Source of the DNA: Actinokineospora globicatena | GTDB lineage: Bacteria > Actinomycetota > Actinomycetes > Mycobacteriales > Pseudonocardiaceae | Assembly (NCBI RefSeq): GCF_024171945.1 | Contig: NZ_JAMTCR010000003.1 | Span: 62,001 to 126,000 of the forward strand | Direction: 5' to 3' | Length of the DNA stretch: 64,000 nucleotides | Shown: one piece after another, positions 41,182 to 53,082 of the stretch | How positions within the stretch are numbered: position 1 is the stretch's first letter | Layout: each line of letters opens with the position of its first letter | Notes under the pieces: generated by a model | Databases searched by the model: none | What the model saw: the letters and a program-made list of their open reading frames with translations, nothing else | What the model was told of the DNA's origin: nothing | Translations under genes and position numbers: made by a program

Positions 41182-42573
41182 CTAGTCAGTCGTAGTCAGG
41201 GCCTCCGGCCGCTTGGTCGTCCGTCGTCGCCACGCGCCGATGGTGGCGTCGAGGATGAGGAAGGCGATGAGGCTGAGGCCGAGTAGGGGGATGGCCCAGC
41301 CGATGGCAATAAGGACTAGAGGTGCGGGGACGAGGAACCAAAGGGGGAGTTGTTGCCAGGCGCCGCGTTGCGGGGCGGTGCCTGCGGGGGCTCGGCGGTC
41401 GGAGCGGGTGGGGCGGCGTTGCCACCACATGCGGTAGCCGAGGACGATGAGCGCCAGGATCGCGCCTGCCAGGAGGAACAGCGCGATCTGGTTGGCGATG
41501 CCGAACAGCCGTCCCATGTGGGCCTGGATACCGTAAGACGACAGCTTGGCCAACAACGGCCGATCCGCGAAGTCGGCGCGAGCCGTGACAGCAGCGGTAC
41601 TCGGGTCCACGGCGACCTTGTCCAGCCGAACCGGCCACGTGTTGTCCACCTGGGCGACCGTCCACGCGGCATCGCTGGACGCCGTGATCTGCACCGGTCC
41701 GTCCAAGCCCGCGGCCCGGGCCGAGCCGAGGACCCGGTCGAACGTCGCCGGATCCGAGGGTGCCGTGCCGCCTCCACCGTGGTCCCCGTGCCCGGACAGC
41801 TCGGTGTCCAGCGTCGGTGCCTTGGCGTTCAACGCCGTGAGCGCCGCCGCGAAGTTCTCCCCGGCGTACGTCGACCACGTCAACCCGGTCGCGGACAGGA
41901 AAAGCGCGCCGATGAGTGTCCACATGCCCAAGGTCGCGTGCCACGACCGCGTCCGCCGCACGCCCTTGGCGCCCTTCTCCGGCACCACGAGCGTCCGCCG
42001 ACGCGCCTTGCGCTGCCGGGCCAGCCACAGCACGACGCCCGCCAGGGAGATCACCCACAGCCAGCTCGCGGCGAGTTCCGAGTACAGCCTGCCGGTCTCG
42101 CCCAGGTTCAGGTTCCGGTGCAGTCCGTCGAGCCACGTGGTGACCGGAGTGGACCCGAACCAGGTCGTCAACCGGCCCTGCACCCGCGCGCTGGATGGGT
42201 CGACGTACACCGTCGTCGAGTGCTCCTCGGCCAGCCCTGGTGCGGAGAACACAACCTGCGTCGTCGCGTCCGCCTCGCCGACCAGGACCCCTGTGACCGT
42301 CCCATCCGGCACCGCCGCCTGAGCCGCGGACACCTGCTCCGCCAGCGGTCGCGGCGCACCTGTCGAGGCGGCGGTCAGCACGTCCCCGTGGAGCAGGTCG
42401 TCGATCTGCGGTGTGAACGCGTACAACAGGCCCGAGGTGGCGGCCACGACCAGGAACGGGGCCACGAGGATCCCGGCGTAGAAGTGCAACCGGCGCAGCA
42501 GGGGGACCACCGACCAGCGGGTGGCAGCCGGGGTCTCGCGAGTACTCACGTCGTCGAGCGGGGGAGCGGACAT
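41182..42573 (-). CDS. PepSY-domain membrane protein (PiuB-like)
   Basis: 463 residues. PepSY-associated TM architecture: LLRRLHFYAGILVAPFLVVAATSGLLYAF, LHRNLNLGETGRLYSELAASWLWVISLAGVVLWL, SWHATLGMWTLIGALFLSATGLTWS, and a final IQAHMGRLFGIANQIALFLLAG. The conserved His residues in the TM helices are those proposed for haem or electron transfer in ferric-reductase-like PepSY proteins. Usually tied to iron or siderophore use; no siderophore gene adjoins it. ATG 42573 with AGAGG upstream. Confidence 0.88.
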   Translation of the reverse strand: MSAPPLDDVSTRETPAATRWSVVPLLRRLHFYAGILVAPFLVVAATSGLLYAFTPQIDDLLHGDVLTAASTGAPRPLAEQVSAAQAAVPDGTVTGVLVGEADATTQVVFSAPGLAEEHSTTVYVDPSSARVQGRLTTWFGSTPVTTWLDGLHRNLNLGETGRLYSELAASWLWVISLAGVVLWLARQRKARRRTLVVPEKGAKGVRRTRSWHATLGMWTLIGALFLSATGLTWSTYAGENFAAALTALNAKAPTLDTELSGHGDHGGGGTAPSDPATFDRVLGSARAAGLDGPVQITASSDAAWTVAQVDNTWPVRLDKVAVDPSTAAVTARADFADRPLLAKLSSYGIQAHMGRLFGIANQIALFLLAGAILALIVLGYRMWWQRRPTRSDRRAPAGTAPQRGAWQQLPLWFLVPAPLVLIAIGWAIPLLGLSLIAFLILDATIGAWRRRTTKRPEALTTTD

Positions 42574-42836
42574 CGAACACCTCTTACCGGGACAGGGGAC
42601 CTGAGGCAGTAGTCGCGCGCGGACGCCTCGCGGTTCCCGGACATCCCAGGTGGGCGGCCCTGTTCGACCATCGAGGAACTCCGGCGGGTGAAAGTCCCAT
42701 TAAGCCGATATGCGTACCCTGGGGCGTGCCCCGAATGGTGCCCGTGGGTCGGTGCGGCGTGGCGCTGGGGCATGACACGATCACCGGGTGTCGACCGCGC
42801 CCGGTGCGCTCGACCGCACGGTGTGGAGGAGTGCCC

Positions 42837-43307
42837 ATGGACGACTCGATGACCTCGCGCGGCGCGTCGACCGAGCCCGCGCCGCCGGTGATCGACGTGC
42901 TGCTGGTCGAGGACGACGAGGGCGACGTGATCATGGTGCGGGAGGCGTTCGAGCAGCGCGGCCCGGCCACCCGGTTGCACGTGGTCAACGACGGCATCGA
43001 GGCGGTGGCGTTCCTGCGCCGCGCCGAGGGGTACGCCGACGCGCCGAGACCGGACCTCATCCTGCTCGACCTCAACATGCCCCGGATGGACGGCCGCGAG
43101 GTGCTCGCCGAGGTCAAGGCCGACCCGGCGCTCACCGCGATCCCGGTGGTCGTGCTGACCACCTCGGCGGCCCAGGAGGACATCCTGAGCAGCTACAGCC
43201 TCTACGCGAACGCCTACATCACCAAGCCCGCCGACCTCGACGAGTTCCTGGACGCCGTCGGCAAGGTCGATGAGTTCTTCGGCGCCACGGTCACCCTCCC
43301 GAACTGA
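42837..43307 (+). CDS. Single-domain response regulator (Rcp1-like)
   Basis: 156 residues, one receiver domain and no output domain. Acidic pair VEDDEGD, phospho-acceptor Asp in LILLDLNMPRMDG, Thr in VVVLTTSAAQED and Lys in ITKPADLDEF. The insertion RRAEGYADAPRPD before the acceptor strand is typical of the Rcp1/CheY-like family paired with phytochrome or PAS kinases. GGAGGA precedes ATG 42837. No kinase is adjacent; the CheB/CheR-PAS region lies 12 kb away. The next gene, 97 bp on, is an anti-sigma-type ATPase. Confidence 0.9.
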   Translation: MDDSMTSRGASTEPAPPVIDVLLVEDDEGDVIMVREAFEQRGPATRLHVVNDGIEAVAFLRRAEGYADAPRPDLILLDLNMPRMDGREVLAEVKADPALTAIPVVVLTTSAAQEDILSSYSLYANAYITKPADLDEFLDAVGKVDEFFGATVTLPN

Positions 43308-43336
43308 CCCCGGCCTGCTCGCGGGCCCCGTCCCGA

Positions 43337-43364
43337 CCGGGCACGAATCGATCACCGTGCCGGG
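43337..43364 (+). terminator. Hairpin after response regulator
   Basis: Perfect 9-bp stem CCGGGCACG / CGTGCCGGG with a 10-nt loop, 30 bp after the response-regulator stop and 40 bp before the next GTG. It could terminate or partially attenuate read-through. Confidence 0.5.
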
Positions 43365-43403
43365 TACCGCCGGGGGCGCTAGGGTGCCAGCGGGGAGGAT
43401 GAC

Positions 43404-43874
43404 GTGCTTGACGACTCCGCCGCGGCTGATCCCGCGGCCAGGACACCGGCGCCCGGCGGCTCGACCCTGAGCGCCTCGTCCCTGCGCGTCGAGATCACGG
43501 CGGTGACCGAGGACGTCCCCGTCTTCCGGGCCGCGCTGCGCGCCTGGCTCACCGCCCGCCACCTGCTCGACAGCCGCGGCGAGGACATCCTGCTCGCCGT
43601 CGACGAGGCCGTCGCCAACAGCGTCGAGCACGCTTACCGCGACACCACCCCCGGTCCCGTGGTGCTCACCGCCCTCACCCTCGCGGGGACCACGACCGTG
43701 CGTATCTCGGTCGCGGACCGTGGCCAGTGGCGGACCCCGACCCCGGAGCCCTCCCCGGTCCCGCTGCGCGGCCGCGGCCTGAAGATCATCCACGCCGTCG
43801 CCGACGTCGTGCACGTCGACCGGGGCACCCCCGCCCTCCCCGGCACCACGACCACCGCCGAGTTCACCACATAG
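43404..43874 (+). CDS. Anti-sigma-factor-type ATPase (RsbW-like HATPase)
   Basis: 156 residues. GHKL ATPase with N-box LLAVDEAVANSVEHAYR, the G1 box VRISVADRGQW and RGRGLKIIHAVADVVHVD. An acidic/Pro N-terminus of about 25 residues precedes it. Such kinases phosphorylate STAS antagonists and bind sigma or effector proteins; the STAS proteins at 27-31 kb are possible partners. GTG 43404 with GGGGAGG upstream. No sigma-factor gene is visible in the window. Confidence 0.85.
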   Translation: MLDDSAAADPAARTPAPGGSTLSASSLRVEITAVTEDVPVFRAALRAWLTARHLLDSRGEDILLAVDEAVANSVEHAYRDTTPGPVVLTALTLAGTTTVRISVADRGQWRTPTPEPSPVPLRGRGLKIIHAVADVVHVDRGTPALPGTTTTAEFTT

Positions 43875-43952
43875 CCACCTGGCGGGCGAGTCCCCGGGCG
43901 TTGTCTGTCCTTTGTGTCGCGTGCTTCTGCGGCTGTGGGATTTCGCCGACGG

Positions 43953-44480
43953 TCAGAGGAATGTTGTCTGTCCGATCGGGACGGTGAGGCTGGACAGGCC
44001 GCCCAGAGCGCAGCCGAGGTTCGGGTTGGCGGCGCCGACGGTCAGGGAGGTGGTGCCGGTCAGCGGGCCGCTGGTTTGCTTGGTCTGCAACGTGACGAGG
44101 CCGTTGAGGGGGTTGGTGTTGACGGTGAAGTCGAACGTGGTGTGACCACCTGTCGGCGCCCAGTCGATGGTGGCTCGGCCGGTGATGGTGGCCAGGAGGT
44201 TGCAGGGCACGCCGCCGAGGCTGACGACTGATCCGGTGGCGTCGCTGACGGTGCCGGACTGGAGGTTCGAGTAGTTCCCGCTGGGGGACAGGCAGTTCAC
44301 CACGTTCGCGACACCGGTCACCGAGGCGGTGGTCTGGGTGGCGGTGAGGGCGGGGCTGAAGCTGAGCTGGACGTTGACGTTGCAGGTCGGCTCGACGAGC
44401 GCGACCTGCGCTGGTGCGGCGGGGAACAGGAACCCGACGAGGGCGACGACCGCCGCGAGGGCTGGGCGAGCGCTGGGCAT
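43953..44480 (-). CDS. Secreted protein of unknown function
   Basis: 175 residues. Sec signal peptide (LAAVVALVGFLFPAAPAQVA), then a Thr/Ser/Gly-rich, beta-prone mature region with four cysteines (PTCNV, NCLSP, PCNLL, GCALG), enough for two disulfides. Similar to small extracellular actinomycete proteins of unknown role. Stand-alone; the gap to the antiporter gene (44481-44645) holds only its leader. Confidence 0.7.
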   Translation of the reverse strand: MPSARPALAAVVALVGFLFPAAPAQVALVEPTCNVNVQLSFSPALTATQTTASVTGVANVVNCLSPSGNYSNLQSGTVSDATGSVVSLGGVPCNLLATITGRATIDWAPTGGHTTFDFTVNTNPLNGLVTLQTKQTSGPLTGTTSLTVGAANPNLGCALGGLSSLTVPIGQTTFL

Positions 44481-44645
44481 GGGTGAGTCCTCTCCGTGGT
44501 GATCGCGTACCTCGGACCACGGTGGTTCCCTGCGGGGGCGGCGGCAATCCCCTTAACACTGTCGCCAGTCGACTTCACCCACTCGGTCAGACGGCCATTA
44601 CTCGTCGCGGTGCGGCCGGGTCGGGGCACGTCCTAGAGTGGCCGG

Positions 44646-46193
44646 GTGAATGGCGTGCAACTGCTGTTGATCGTCGGGGTCGGCATCGTGGTCACCGCGT
44701 TGGCGCGCAAGCACCGGGTGGAGCCGGGGTGGATGATCGTGGTGCTCGCCGCCGGGGCGTCGTTCATCCCGGGGGTGCCGCGGCTGGAGCTGGACAGCGA
44801 GCTGATCCTCGCGCTGGTGATCCCGCCGCTGCTGTACTCGGCGACCCGAGGGGCGTCACTGGCCGCGTTCGGCGCCAACCTCCGGGCTATCACCTACCTG
44901 GGTGTCGTCACCGTCGTGCTCACCGCCGGGGTGCTCGGCTGGCTCTCGTCGCTGCTGCTGCCGTCCATCGGGTTGGCCGCCGCGTTCGTACTCGGGTCGG
45001 TGCTCGCGCCGCCGGACACCATCACCACGGTCTCGCACGGCGACGAGATGGGCCTGCCGAAGCGGGTCACGTCGATCCTCACCGGCGAGAGCCTGGTCAA
45101 CGACGCGACCGCGCTGACCCTGTTCAGCATCGCGGTGGCGGCGGTCAACGGCGCGCACGCGACGTGGCTGGGCGGGTTCGGCGAGTTCGTCCGCAACGCC
45201 ACCATCGGCCTGGGCATCGGGGCCGTGTTCGCCGGGGTCGCGCTGGTGATCCGCAAGCGGCTGGGCAACCCGACGCTGGAGACCGCGCTGACGCTGCTGC
45301 TGCCGTTCACCGCCTTCCTGACCGCCGAGGTGGCGCACGCGTCCGGCATCCTCGCCGTGGTCGCGGCCGCGTTCTCGATGAGCATCAACCTCGCGCTCGA
45401 CCCCAAGCACCAGTACCCCGGTGGGCACCGCACCCGGCTGCAGGAGGACAGCGTCTGGCGGGTGATGGACTTCCTGCTGGAGACGTTCGTGTTCGCCTAC
45501 ATCGGGCTGCAGCTCAAGTTCGTGCTCACCGACCTCGCCGCGACCGAGGAGACCGGGCTCGTCCGCACCCTGGTCGCCGCCGGGGTGCTGCTCGTGGTGG
45601 CCATCGTGTTCCGGATCGTGGCCGTGTTCGGGCTCTTCGGCCGGTGGACCCTGCACTACCGCCGAGCCGAACGCCGCGCCGCCCGCGACCCCCGCTTCCA
45701 GCGCGCCCGCGCCATCCGCAAGGCCCGCCGCGGCGGCGAACCACTCCCGCCCCCGACGACCAAGGAGACCGCCCTCGTCGGCTGGACCGGCATGCGCGGC
45801 ATCCTCACCCTCGCGGCCGCCGCGGCCATCCCCGAGCTCACCCACGAGGGCACCCCGTTCCCCGGCCGCAACGAGATCCAGACCATCGCCCTCATCGTCA
45901 CCCTCGGCACCCTGCTCATCCAGGGCACCACCATCAGCTGGCTCGCCCGCAAGCTCACCTTCGACCTCACCGCCGAGCACGCCGCCCACGCCAACGACCT
46001 CACCCTCGGCCGCCACATCCTCGCCCAGGTCCCCCACCACCCCAACCCCACCGACACCTTCGACTCCCAACGTCTCGCCCTCGGCAAAGCCGTGGCCGAA
46101 CGGCGCCTCCCCGAGGACACCGCCCGCCACCTCATCACCGAGATCGACCTCCACGAAGCCGCCCACGGCGCCACCCAACCCCACGGCCACTGA
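44646..46193 (+). CDS. Na+/H+ antiporter, CPA1 family
   Basis: 515 residues. About 12 hydrophobic segments and the ion-binding motif LTGESLVNDATALTLFSIAV (Asn-Asp pair). AFVLGSVLAPPDTITTVS and GILAVVAAAFSMS are further CPA1 signatures. A hydrophilic C-terminal tail of about 95 residues, His- and Glu-rich, follows the last TM segment (IQGTTISWLARKL) and may regulate activity. GTG 44646. Exports Na+ in exchange for protons. Confidence 0.92.
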   Translation: MNGVQLLLIVGVGIVVTALARKHRVEPGWMIVVLAAGASFIPGVPRLELDSELILALVIPPLLYSATRGASLAAFGANLRAITYLGVVTVVLTAGVLGWLSSLLLPSIGLAAAFVLGSVLAPPDTITTVSHGDEMGLPKRVTSILTGESLVNDATALTLFSIAVAAVNGAHATWLGGFGEFVRNATIGLGIGAVFAGVALVIRKRLGNPTLETALTLLLPFTAFLTAEVAHASGILAVVAAAFSMSINLALDPKHQYPGGHRTRLQEDSVWRVMDFLLETFVFAYIGLQLKFVLTDLAATEETGLVRTLVAAGVLLVVAIVFRIVAVFGLFGRWTLHYRRAERRAARDPRFQRARAIRKARRGGEPLPPPTTKETALVGWTGMRGILTLAAAAAIPELTHEGTPFPGRNEIQTIALIVTLGTLLIQGTTISWLARKLTFDLTAEHAAHANDLTLGRHILAQVPHHPNPTDTFDSQRLALGKAVAERRLPEDTARHLITEIDLHEAAHGATQPHGH

Positions 46194-46243
46194 CCGGCGA
46201 TATCGGTTCGACAGGTGGGTGATACTGCGGGCGGGAGGTCGGT

Positions 46244-46335
46244 ATGGCTCAGGGTGGGAGGGTGGGATGACTCAGGGTGGGAGGGTGGAATGACTCGGGG
46301 GGGGCCGGTATGACTCGGGGTGGGAGGGTGGGATG
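46244..46335 (+). repeat. Tandem 23-bp repeats each encoding a mini-ORF with ATGA overlap
   Basis: Four head-to-tail units (ATG at 46244, 46267, 46290, 46310; spacings 23, 23, 20 and 23 bp) end at the ATG of the next gene (46333). Each unit carries a GGGAGGG-like ribosome binding site. The first three units each encode 7-8 codons (MTQGGRV-like) ending in a TGA that overlaps the next ATG; the fourth reads on past 46333. Confidence 0.75.
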
Positions 46336-46569
46336 GCGCTGTTCACGCATTTGACGGCGGAGAAGAATGTGGCGGGGGTGCGGCGGGCGGGGATCCGGGG
46401 GCGGCGGGTGTTCTGCTTGCCCGCGATGGTGCCGTACGTGGTGTCGCACCAGTGGTTGCGGGAGGTGCGGCGGTGGAGCGGGCAGTGGACCTATGTTGCG
46501 GTGGACTTCCGGGTGCCGGATGACCAGGTGGTGCTGGTGGGGCACTACAACGGCCGGAGCGGGAGATGA
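46333..46569 (+). CDS. HEAT-repeat-family protein, N-terminal fragment (split gene)
   Basis: 78 residues: MALFTHLTAEKNVAGVRRAG, FCLPAMVPYVVSHQWLRE, WTYVAVDFRVPDDQVVLVGHYNGRSG, then TGA. In the actinomycete family I recall, this block continues directly into the region encoded by the next frame, so the junction at 46566-46569 looks like a one-base frameshift dividing one gene of about 250 residues. Alternatively the pair is a coupled two-gene version. It is preceded by tandem mini-ORF repeats. Confidence 0.55.
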   Translation: MALFTHLTAEKNVAGVRRAGIRGRRVFCLPAMVPYVVSHQWLREVRRWSGQWTYVAVDFRVPDDQVVLVGHYNGRSGR

Positions 46570-47083
46570 GTGCGGCTCAGGCGATCGCGGTGGTGCGGGC
46601 GCGGGAGGACGCTCGGGGGTACCAGGTGGTGGTGCCGCGGGCGATCGGGCGGGCGGAGATCCACCGGGTTCGGCACGTGCGGCAGGTGACCGGGTGGCGG
46701 TACGAGCCCGACGCGCACGGGAAGGTGCCGTGTTCGTGCATGGCGTGCCTGCCGGTGGGGGCCTACGGGGCGGTGGGGATCCGGGCGCGGTTCGGGGACG
46801 ACTGGGTCATGCCGAGCAAGCCGGAGCTGATGGATCGGCTGGCGGCGGCGGTCGCCGTGGACGAGATCGTGGACGTGCTGTGGTACCTGGGGTTCCGGTC
46901 GCGGGGGGCGCCCGAGGACGTGGCGTACCTCGCCGACCACCCGAGCCCGAAGGTCCGGACGGCACTGGCGGGGGTGCTCGCCCGCTACCGGGGCCGCGCC
47001 GCCGTCACCCTGCTGCGCAGGTTGGCCGACGACCCGGACGACGAGGTACGCGAGGCGGCGGTGGAGAGCCTGACCGGTGAGGG

Positions 47084-47087
<4 letters not shown>
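46566..47087 (+). CDS. HEAT-repeat-family protein, C-terminal part
   Basis: 173 residues starting with an ATG overlapping the upstream TGA. It begins [20 protein letters not shown], then [22 protein letters not shown], a Cys cluster [10 protein letters not shown], and two C-terminal HEAT-like helices ([42 protein letters not shown]). HEAT repeats mediate protein binding. It reads as the continuation of the upstream frame. Its stop overlaps that of the convergent CapA-like gene by 4 bp. Confidence 0.7.
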
Positions 47088-49567
<2,480 letters not shown>

Positions 49568-49677
49568 GCGCGGTCCTTTCACTGAATAGAAGGTGCGACC
49601 GGCGGCTCAACCCCAGTTGATCACTACCCGTCGCCAGGTCGCGGCGTACGTTAGCCCACCGGGGTGGTCGCCACCGA

Positions 49678-50670
49678 TCACCGCTCGCGCAGGGTGTTCT
49701 CGATCACCCGGACCAGCTCGCCCCACCGCTCCGGGTCGTCCCGGGTGGTCCGGTTGACCTCGATGTGGGCGAACGGCGCGCCCTCGCGCGCGGCCGCGAT
49801 GCCCTGCACGTTGCGCCGTCCTTCCAGGTCACCGCACGCGCGCTCCCACGCCCGGCACACGTCCAGTTCGGGCCCGCCGGTCTTCTCGCGGGAATTGCCG
49901 GAACTGCCGGTTCCGTCCACTCCGTCCGCGATTGCCGACGCGGGCCACAGCGAATCCGTCGCACCTGGTGAGAGCACGACGTCCGCCGAGGGGAAGCTCG
50001 CGTCGTCGAACCCGTGCAGCTGCACCTGCGGCACTTTCGCCCGCGAGTGCGCCTCGGCGACGGCGCTGAACATCGAATCCTCCCGGTGCGCGACGTCGCC
50101 CGCCCCGTTGGCCACTCGCCGGTGCGTGCCGGACACCGACAGGACGGCGCCGGGCAGGCGGCGGAACAGCTCCACGCCGAGCGCGTCGGTGCCCAGGTCG
50201 TTGGCGGGGTGGGGGACCTGGATGGCGTACCGCGTCGGGGCCGACAGGTCCACCACGTACAGGCCCCAGCCGCGCTCTGCGTTGGGTTCGCTGGCCACCA
50301 CCGCATAGGACCTGCCGGTTCGTGTGTCCACTCCCACATCGACGGAAAAACCCAAGGGGGTCAACGCCTCCCGGGTCTCGGCCACCTCGGAGGCCGCGTC
50401 AGCCCCGCCCGCACCCCGGCCCAACTGCGCCAACGCGCCGGTGAGCGCCTCGCGCTGCGCGTCGCCGGGCGGCCGGTACGGCGCGTTCTCCCGCAGCGCT
50501 GTGGCGAAGTCGTGCACGCGAGCCGCGAGTCCCGGCTCGGGGGGCGTCCTCGGCACCGTGCCGACCTCCGGTGAATCGGGCAGCGAGACCAGCACAACAG
50601 CTCCCACCAGCAACGCCACGCCGATCCCCACGGCCACTCGCCATCCGGGATGTCGCCGACGGCTTGTCAC
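49678..50670 (-). CDS. Unknown membrane-anchored protein of the PGA locus
   Basis: 330 residues. An N-terminal basic-plus-TM signal anchor (residues about 8-30) precedes a soluble extracytoplasmic domain. The domain contains VSGTHRRVANGAGDVAHREDS, VPQVQLHGFDD and FAHIEVNRTTRDDPERWGEL, a pattern with His and Asp/Glu that recalls zinc amidohydrolases acting on glutamyl compounds, but I cannot place it in a family. Between CapA-like and CapB/CapC genes it may modify or degrade the polymer. It diverges from the sensor-like gene over a gap of about 160 bp that must hold both promoters. Confidence 0.6.
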   Translation of the reverse strand: MTSRRRHPGWRVAVGIGVALLVGAVVLVSLPDSPEVGTVPRTPPEPGLAARVHDFATALRENAPYRPPGDAQREALTGALAQLGRGAGGADAASEVAETREALTPLGFSVDVGVDTRTGRSYAVVASEPNAERGWGLYVVDLSAPTRYAIQVPHPANDLGTDALGVELFRRLPGAVLSVSGTHRRVANGAGDVAHREDSMFSAVAEAHSRAKVPQVQLHGFDDASFPSADVVLSPGATDSLWPASAIADGVDGTGSSGNSREKTGGPELDVCRAWERACGDLEGRRNVQGIAAAREGAPFAHIEVNRTTRDDPERWGELVRVIENTLRER

Positions 50671-50829
50671 GGGACAGATTGTGTTTCACCCTTTCAGGGC
50701 ATTCGCTGCGTGATTGGCGGACACCCGATCGGGCGGGAGTCACACGTTCTGGTGCAGAATCTAGCGAGTTGTGATCGGGAATGGCGCTTTCGGGGGGCGC
50801 CGCTCACTCAGAAGATGGTCGGAGAATCA

Positions 50830-53082
50830 GTGGTGCGGCAGAGGGCTGTCACGGATGGTGACGACCAGGTGAGGCGGTTGGCGGCGCAGCTGCCCGAGGC
50901 CGGGTTCCCGGCGTCGGCGCGCTCGTTGCCCACCGTCGTCCTGGTGCTGTTCCTGCTGCTCGCCGGGGCGACGGCGGTGCTGCTCGACGCCGACGGCGGC
51001 GGCCGCGTGCCGGACGCCTTCCTCGACTCCCAGCGGCAGATCGCGCAGGGCACCGCCCGGTCGATCGGCGCGGGCGCCAACCAGGGCCTGGCCGACCTCG
51101 GTGCCGCCGCGCGCGGTGTCACCGGCGCCGTGGACCCCGCGCTCGACGCCCTGGCCCGCGACCGCAGGTGGCGCGGCGTCGCCGTGCTGTCCGGTCCCAG
51201 CCGCTCGTTCACCGCCACCCGCGGCGAGCAGGTGCCGGTGACCGCGATCCCCGCCTCCGTGACCGCCCCGACCGTCACCGCGAGCACCGCGCCCGGCGGC
51301 GAGGTCCTGCTCGTGGCCGTCGTCCCGCTCACCGACGGCAGGCTGCTGGCCGCCACCTCGGCCGTCCGGCTGCCCGAGCCGTCCAGCGACCCGCTGCTGC
51401 GGCAGTCGTTCGTGCTGACCACGCTGTCGGGCACGGTCGTCGCGTCCACCGGCCCGGTCTCCCGCAAGGAGGTCCAGGGCGTCGACGGGTCGATCGCCGA
51501 CGCGGGCAAGGCGGCCACCACGGCGCCGGGCACCCTGCTCGGGCCGGTCGCGGGCGACACCCAGACCACGCTCGCCTACGCCAGGGTCGCCCCGTCGGCC
51601 AGCCCCGAGAGCCTCGACCTCGCCGTGGTCGCCGTCGCCGACGGCCCCGTGGTCGGCGGTGGGTCGCGCGGCGCGGGCCTGATCCCGGCCGCCGCGCTGG
51701 TGCTGATCGCGCTGGCGGGCTGGTACGGGGTGCGCCGGGCCATCACCGGCCCCATCCTGCGCGTCCGCGCCGACCTGCTGGCCCTGGCCGCGGGCAAGGT
51801 CGGCACCCGGGTCCGCGGGTCGCGCACCGACGAGGTGTCCCGCGTCGTGGCCGCCGCCCGCGCCTGCCGCGAGAAGATCAGCGGCGGACCCGCAACCGAC
51901 TCCCACGCCCGCCCCCGCCGCACCGTGACCGCGCGCAAGGCCACCGCCGTGGTCGTCGTCCCGGTCCTGCTCTGGGCGGGCGGCATGCTGGTGCTCTCCC
52001 GCACCGGCGACGTCGAAATCCCGCCCACCATCGTCGCGAGCACCCGCGCGCAGACCGCCATGGCCACCGAGGCGCTGCGCCGCAGCGTCAACGACGGGCT
52101 CGCCGACCTGGTCGCCGTGGCGGGCACCGCCAAGGGCGCCGACGCGGTCAAGAGCGGGCTGGAGGGCCTCAAGGTCGCCCACACCCGGTACCGCAGCCTC
52201 TACGTGGTCAACGCGGCTGGCGAGGCGGGCGAGCCCGTCGGCAGGCCGCCGCTGCGCACCACCGAGCCCCCGGCGAAGTCCGCGGGCCTGCGCCAGCAGA
52301 ACCACGCGGGCCGGGTCCCGGTGCTCTTCGCCGAGGCGCCGCTGGGTGGCCGGGGCGGCTCGCTGGTCGCCGAGTTCGACGTCGAGCACATCGGCACCCT
52401 GCTCAGCCACGTCCCCGGGCACGCCCGCGTGGTCGACCCCGACTACCGCACGATCGTCGCCACCGACGGCTACCTCGCGTTCGAGGAGGTCACCGCCGCC
52501 GGGCTGCGCTCGGGGGTCGAGCGGGCCCGCGGCTCGGGCGTGGTCGGCGACATCGCCGAGGGCGCCTACGGCACCGGCATCGTCGCCGCGGCGGCCGTGC
52601 TCGGCGGCGAGGTCGGCAGGCTCGGCTGGACCGTGGTCACCGAGAAGCCCGCCACCGAACTCGCCCTGCCGGTCAACAAGATCCGCAAGCACGCGCAGAT
52701 GGTGGCCCTGCTCGCCGCGCTGATCGCCCTGTTCGGCTACGGCTGGCTGCTGTTCGCCACCCTCGGGCCGCTGCGCCGGGTCGCCAGGGACGCCGACCAG
52801 CTCGTCGGCGGCGACCTGCGCTCGGTGATCTACCCGCAGCGCCACGACGAGGTCGGCACCATCGCCTCCTGCCTGGAGATCTGCAGGCAGGCCGCGGTCG
52901 ACGGCCGGGGCCGCCTCGGCGAGGTCCGCCGCCCGCACGGCGCGGCCACCGACCTGACCCAGGTCATGCGCGCGATCAAGGACGATCCCGACGACGACCT
53001 GGACCGCTCGGGGCCCATCCCCATCCCCGACGCGCGGCGCCGCACCCCGGCCCGCCCCGGAGCCGGGAAGGGCCGCGCGTGA
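50830..53082 (+). CDS. Double extracellular-sensor/HAMP membrane protein without output domain
   Basis: 750 residues. Four TM helices: about 33-52, 283-302, 372-391 and 623-645. The two pairs each enclose a roughly 220-residue extracellular domain (Cache-like by layout; second one LYVVNAAGEAGEPV, ARVVDPDYRTIVATDGYL) and each ends in a HAMP-like helix pair (RRAITGPILRVRADLLALAAGKVG; LGPLRRVARDADQLVGGDLRSV). The two halves look like a duplication. No kinase, cyclase or methyl-accepting domain follows. GTG 50830 (GGAG upstream) preferred to ATG 50815. It overlaps capB by 4 nt (GTGA), so it is part of the capsule operon, perhaps as regulator or assembly factor. Confidence 0.8.
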   Translation: MVRQRAVTDGDDQVRRLAAQLPEAGFPASARSLPTVVLVLFLLLAGATAVLLDADGGGRVPDAFLDSQRQIAQGTARSIGAGANQGLADLGAAARGVTGAVDPALDALARDRRWRGVAVLSGPSRSFTATRGEQVPVTAIPASVTAPTVTASTAPGGEVLLVAVVPLTDGRLLAATSAVRLPEPSSDPLLRQSFVLTTLSGTVVASTGPVSRKEVQGVDGSIADAGKAATTAPGTLLGPVAGDTQTTLAYARVAPSASPESLDLAVVAVADGPVVGGGSRGAGLIPAAALVLIALAGWYGVRRAITGPILRVRADLLALAAGKVGTRVRGSRTDEVSRVVAAARACREKISGGPATDSHARPRRTVTARKATAVVVVPVLLWAGGMLVLSRTGDVEIPPTIVASTRAQTAMATEALRRSVNDGLADLVAVAGTAKGADAVKSGLEGLKVAHTRYRSLYVVNAAGEAGEPVGRPPLRTTEPPAKSAGLRQQNHAGRVPVLFAEAPLGGRGGSLVAEFDVEHIGTLLSHVPGHARVVDPDYRTIVATDGYLAFEEVTAAGLRSGVERARGSGVVGDIAEGAYGTGIVAAAAVLGGEVGRLGWTVVTEKPATELALPVNKIRKHAQMVALLAALIALFGYGWLLFATLGPLRRVARDADQLVGGDLRSVIYPQRHDEVGTIASCLEICRQAAVDGRGRLGEVRRPHGAATDLTQVMRAIKDDPDDDLDRSGPIPIPDARRRTPARPGAGKGRA

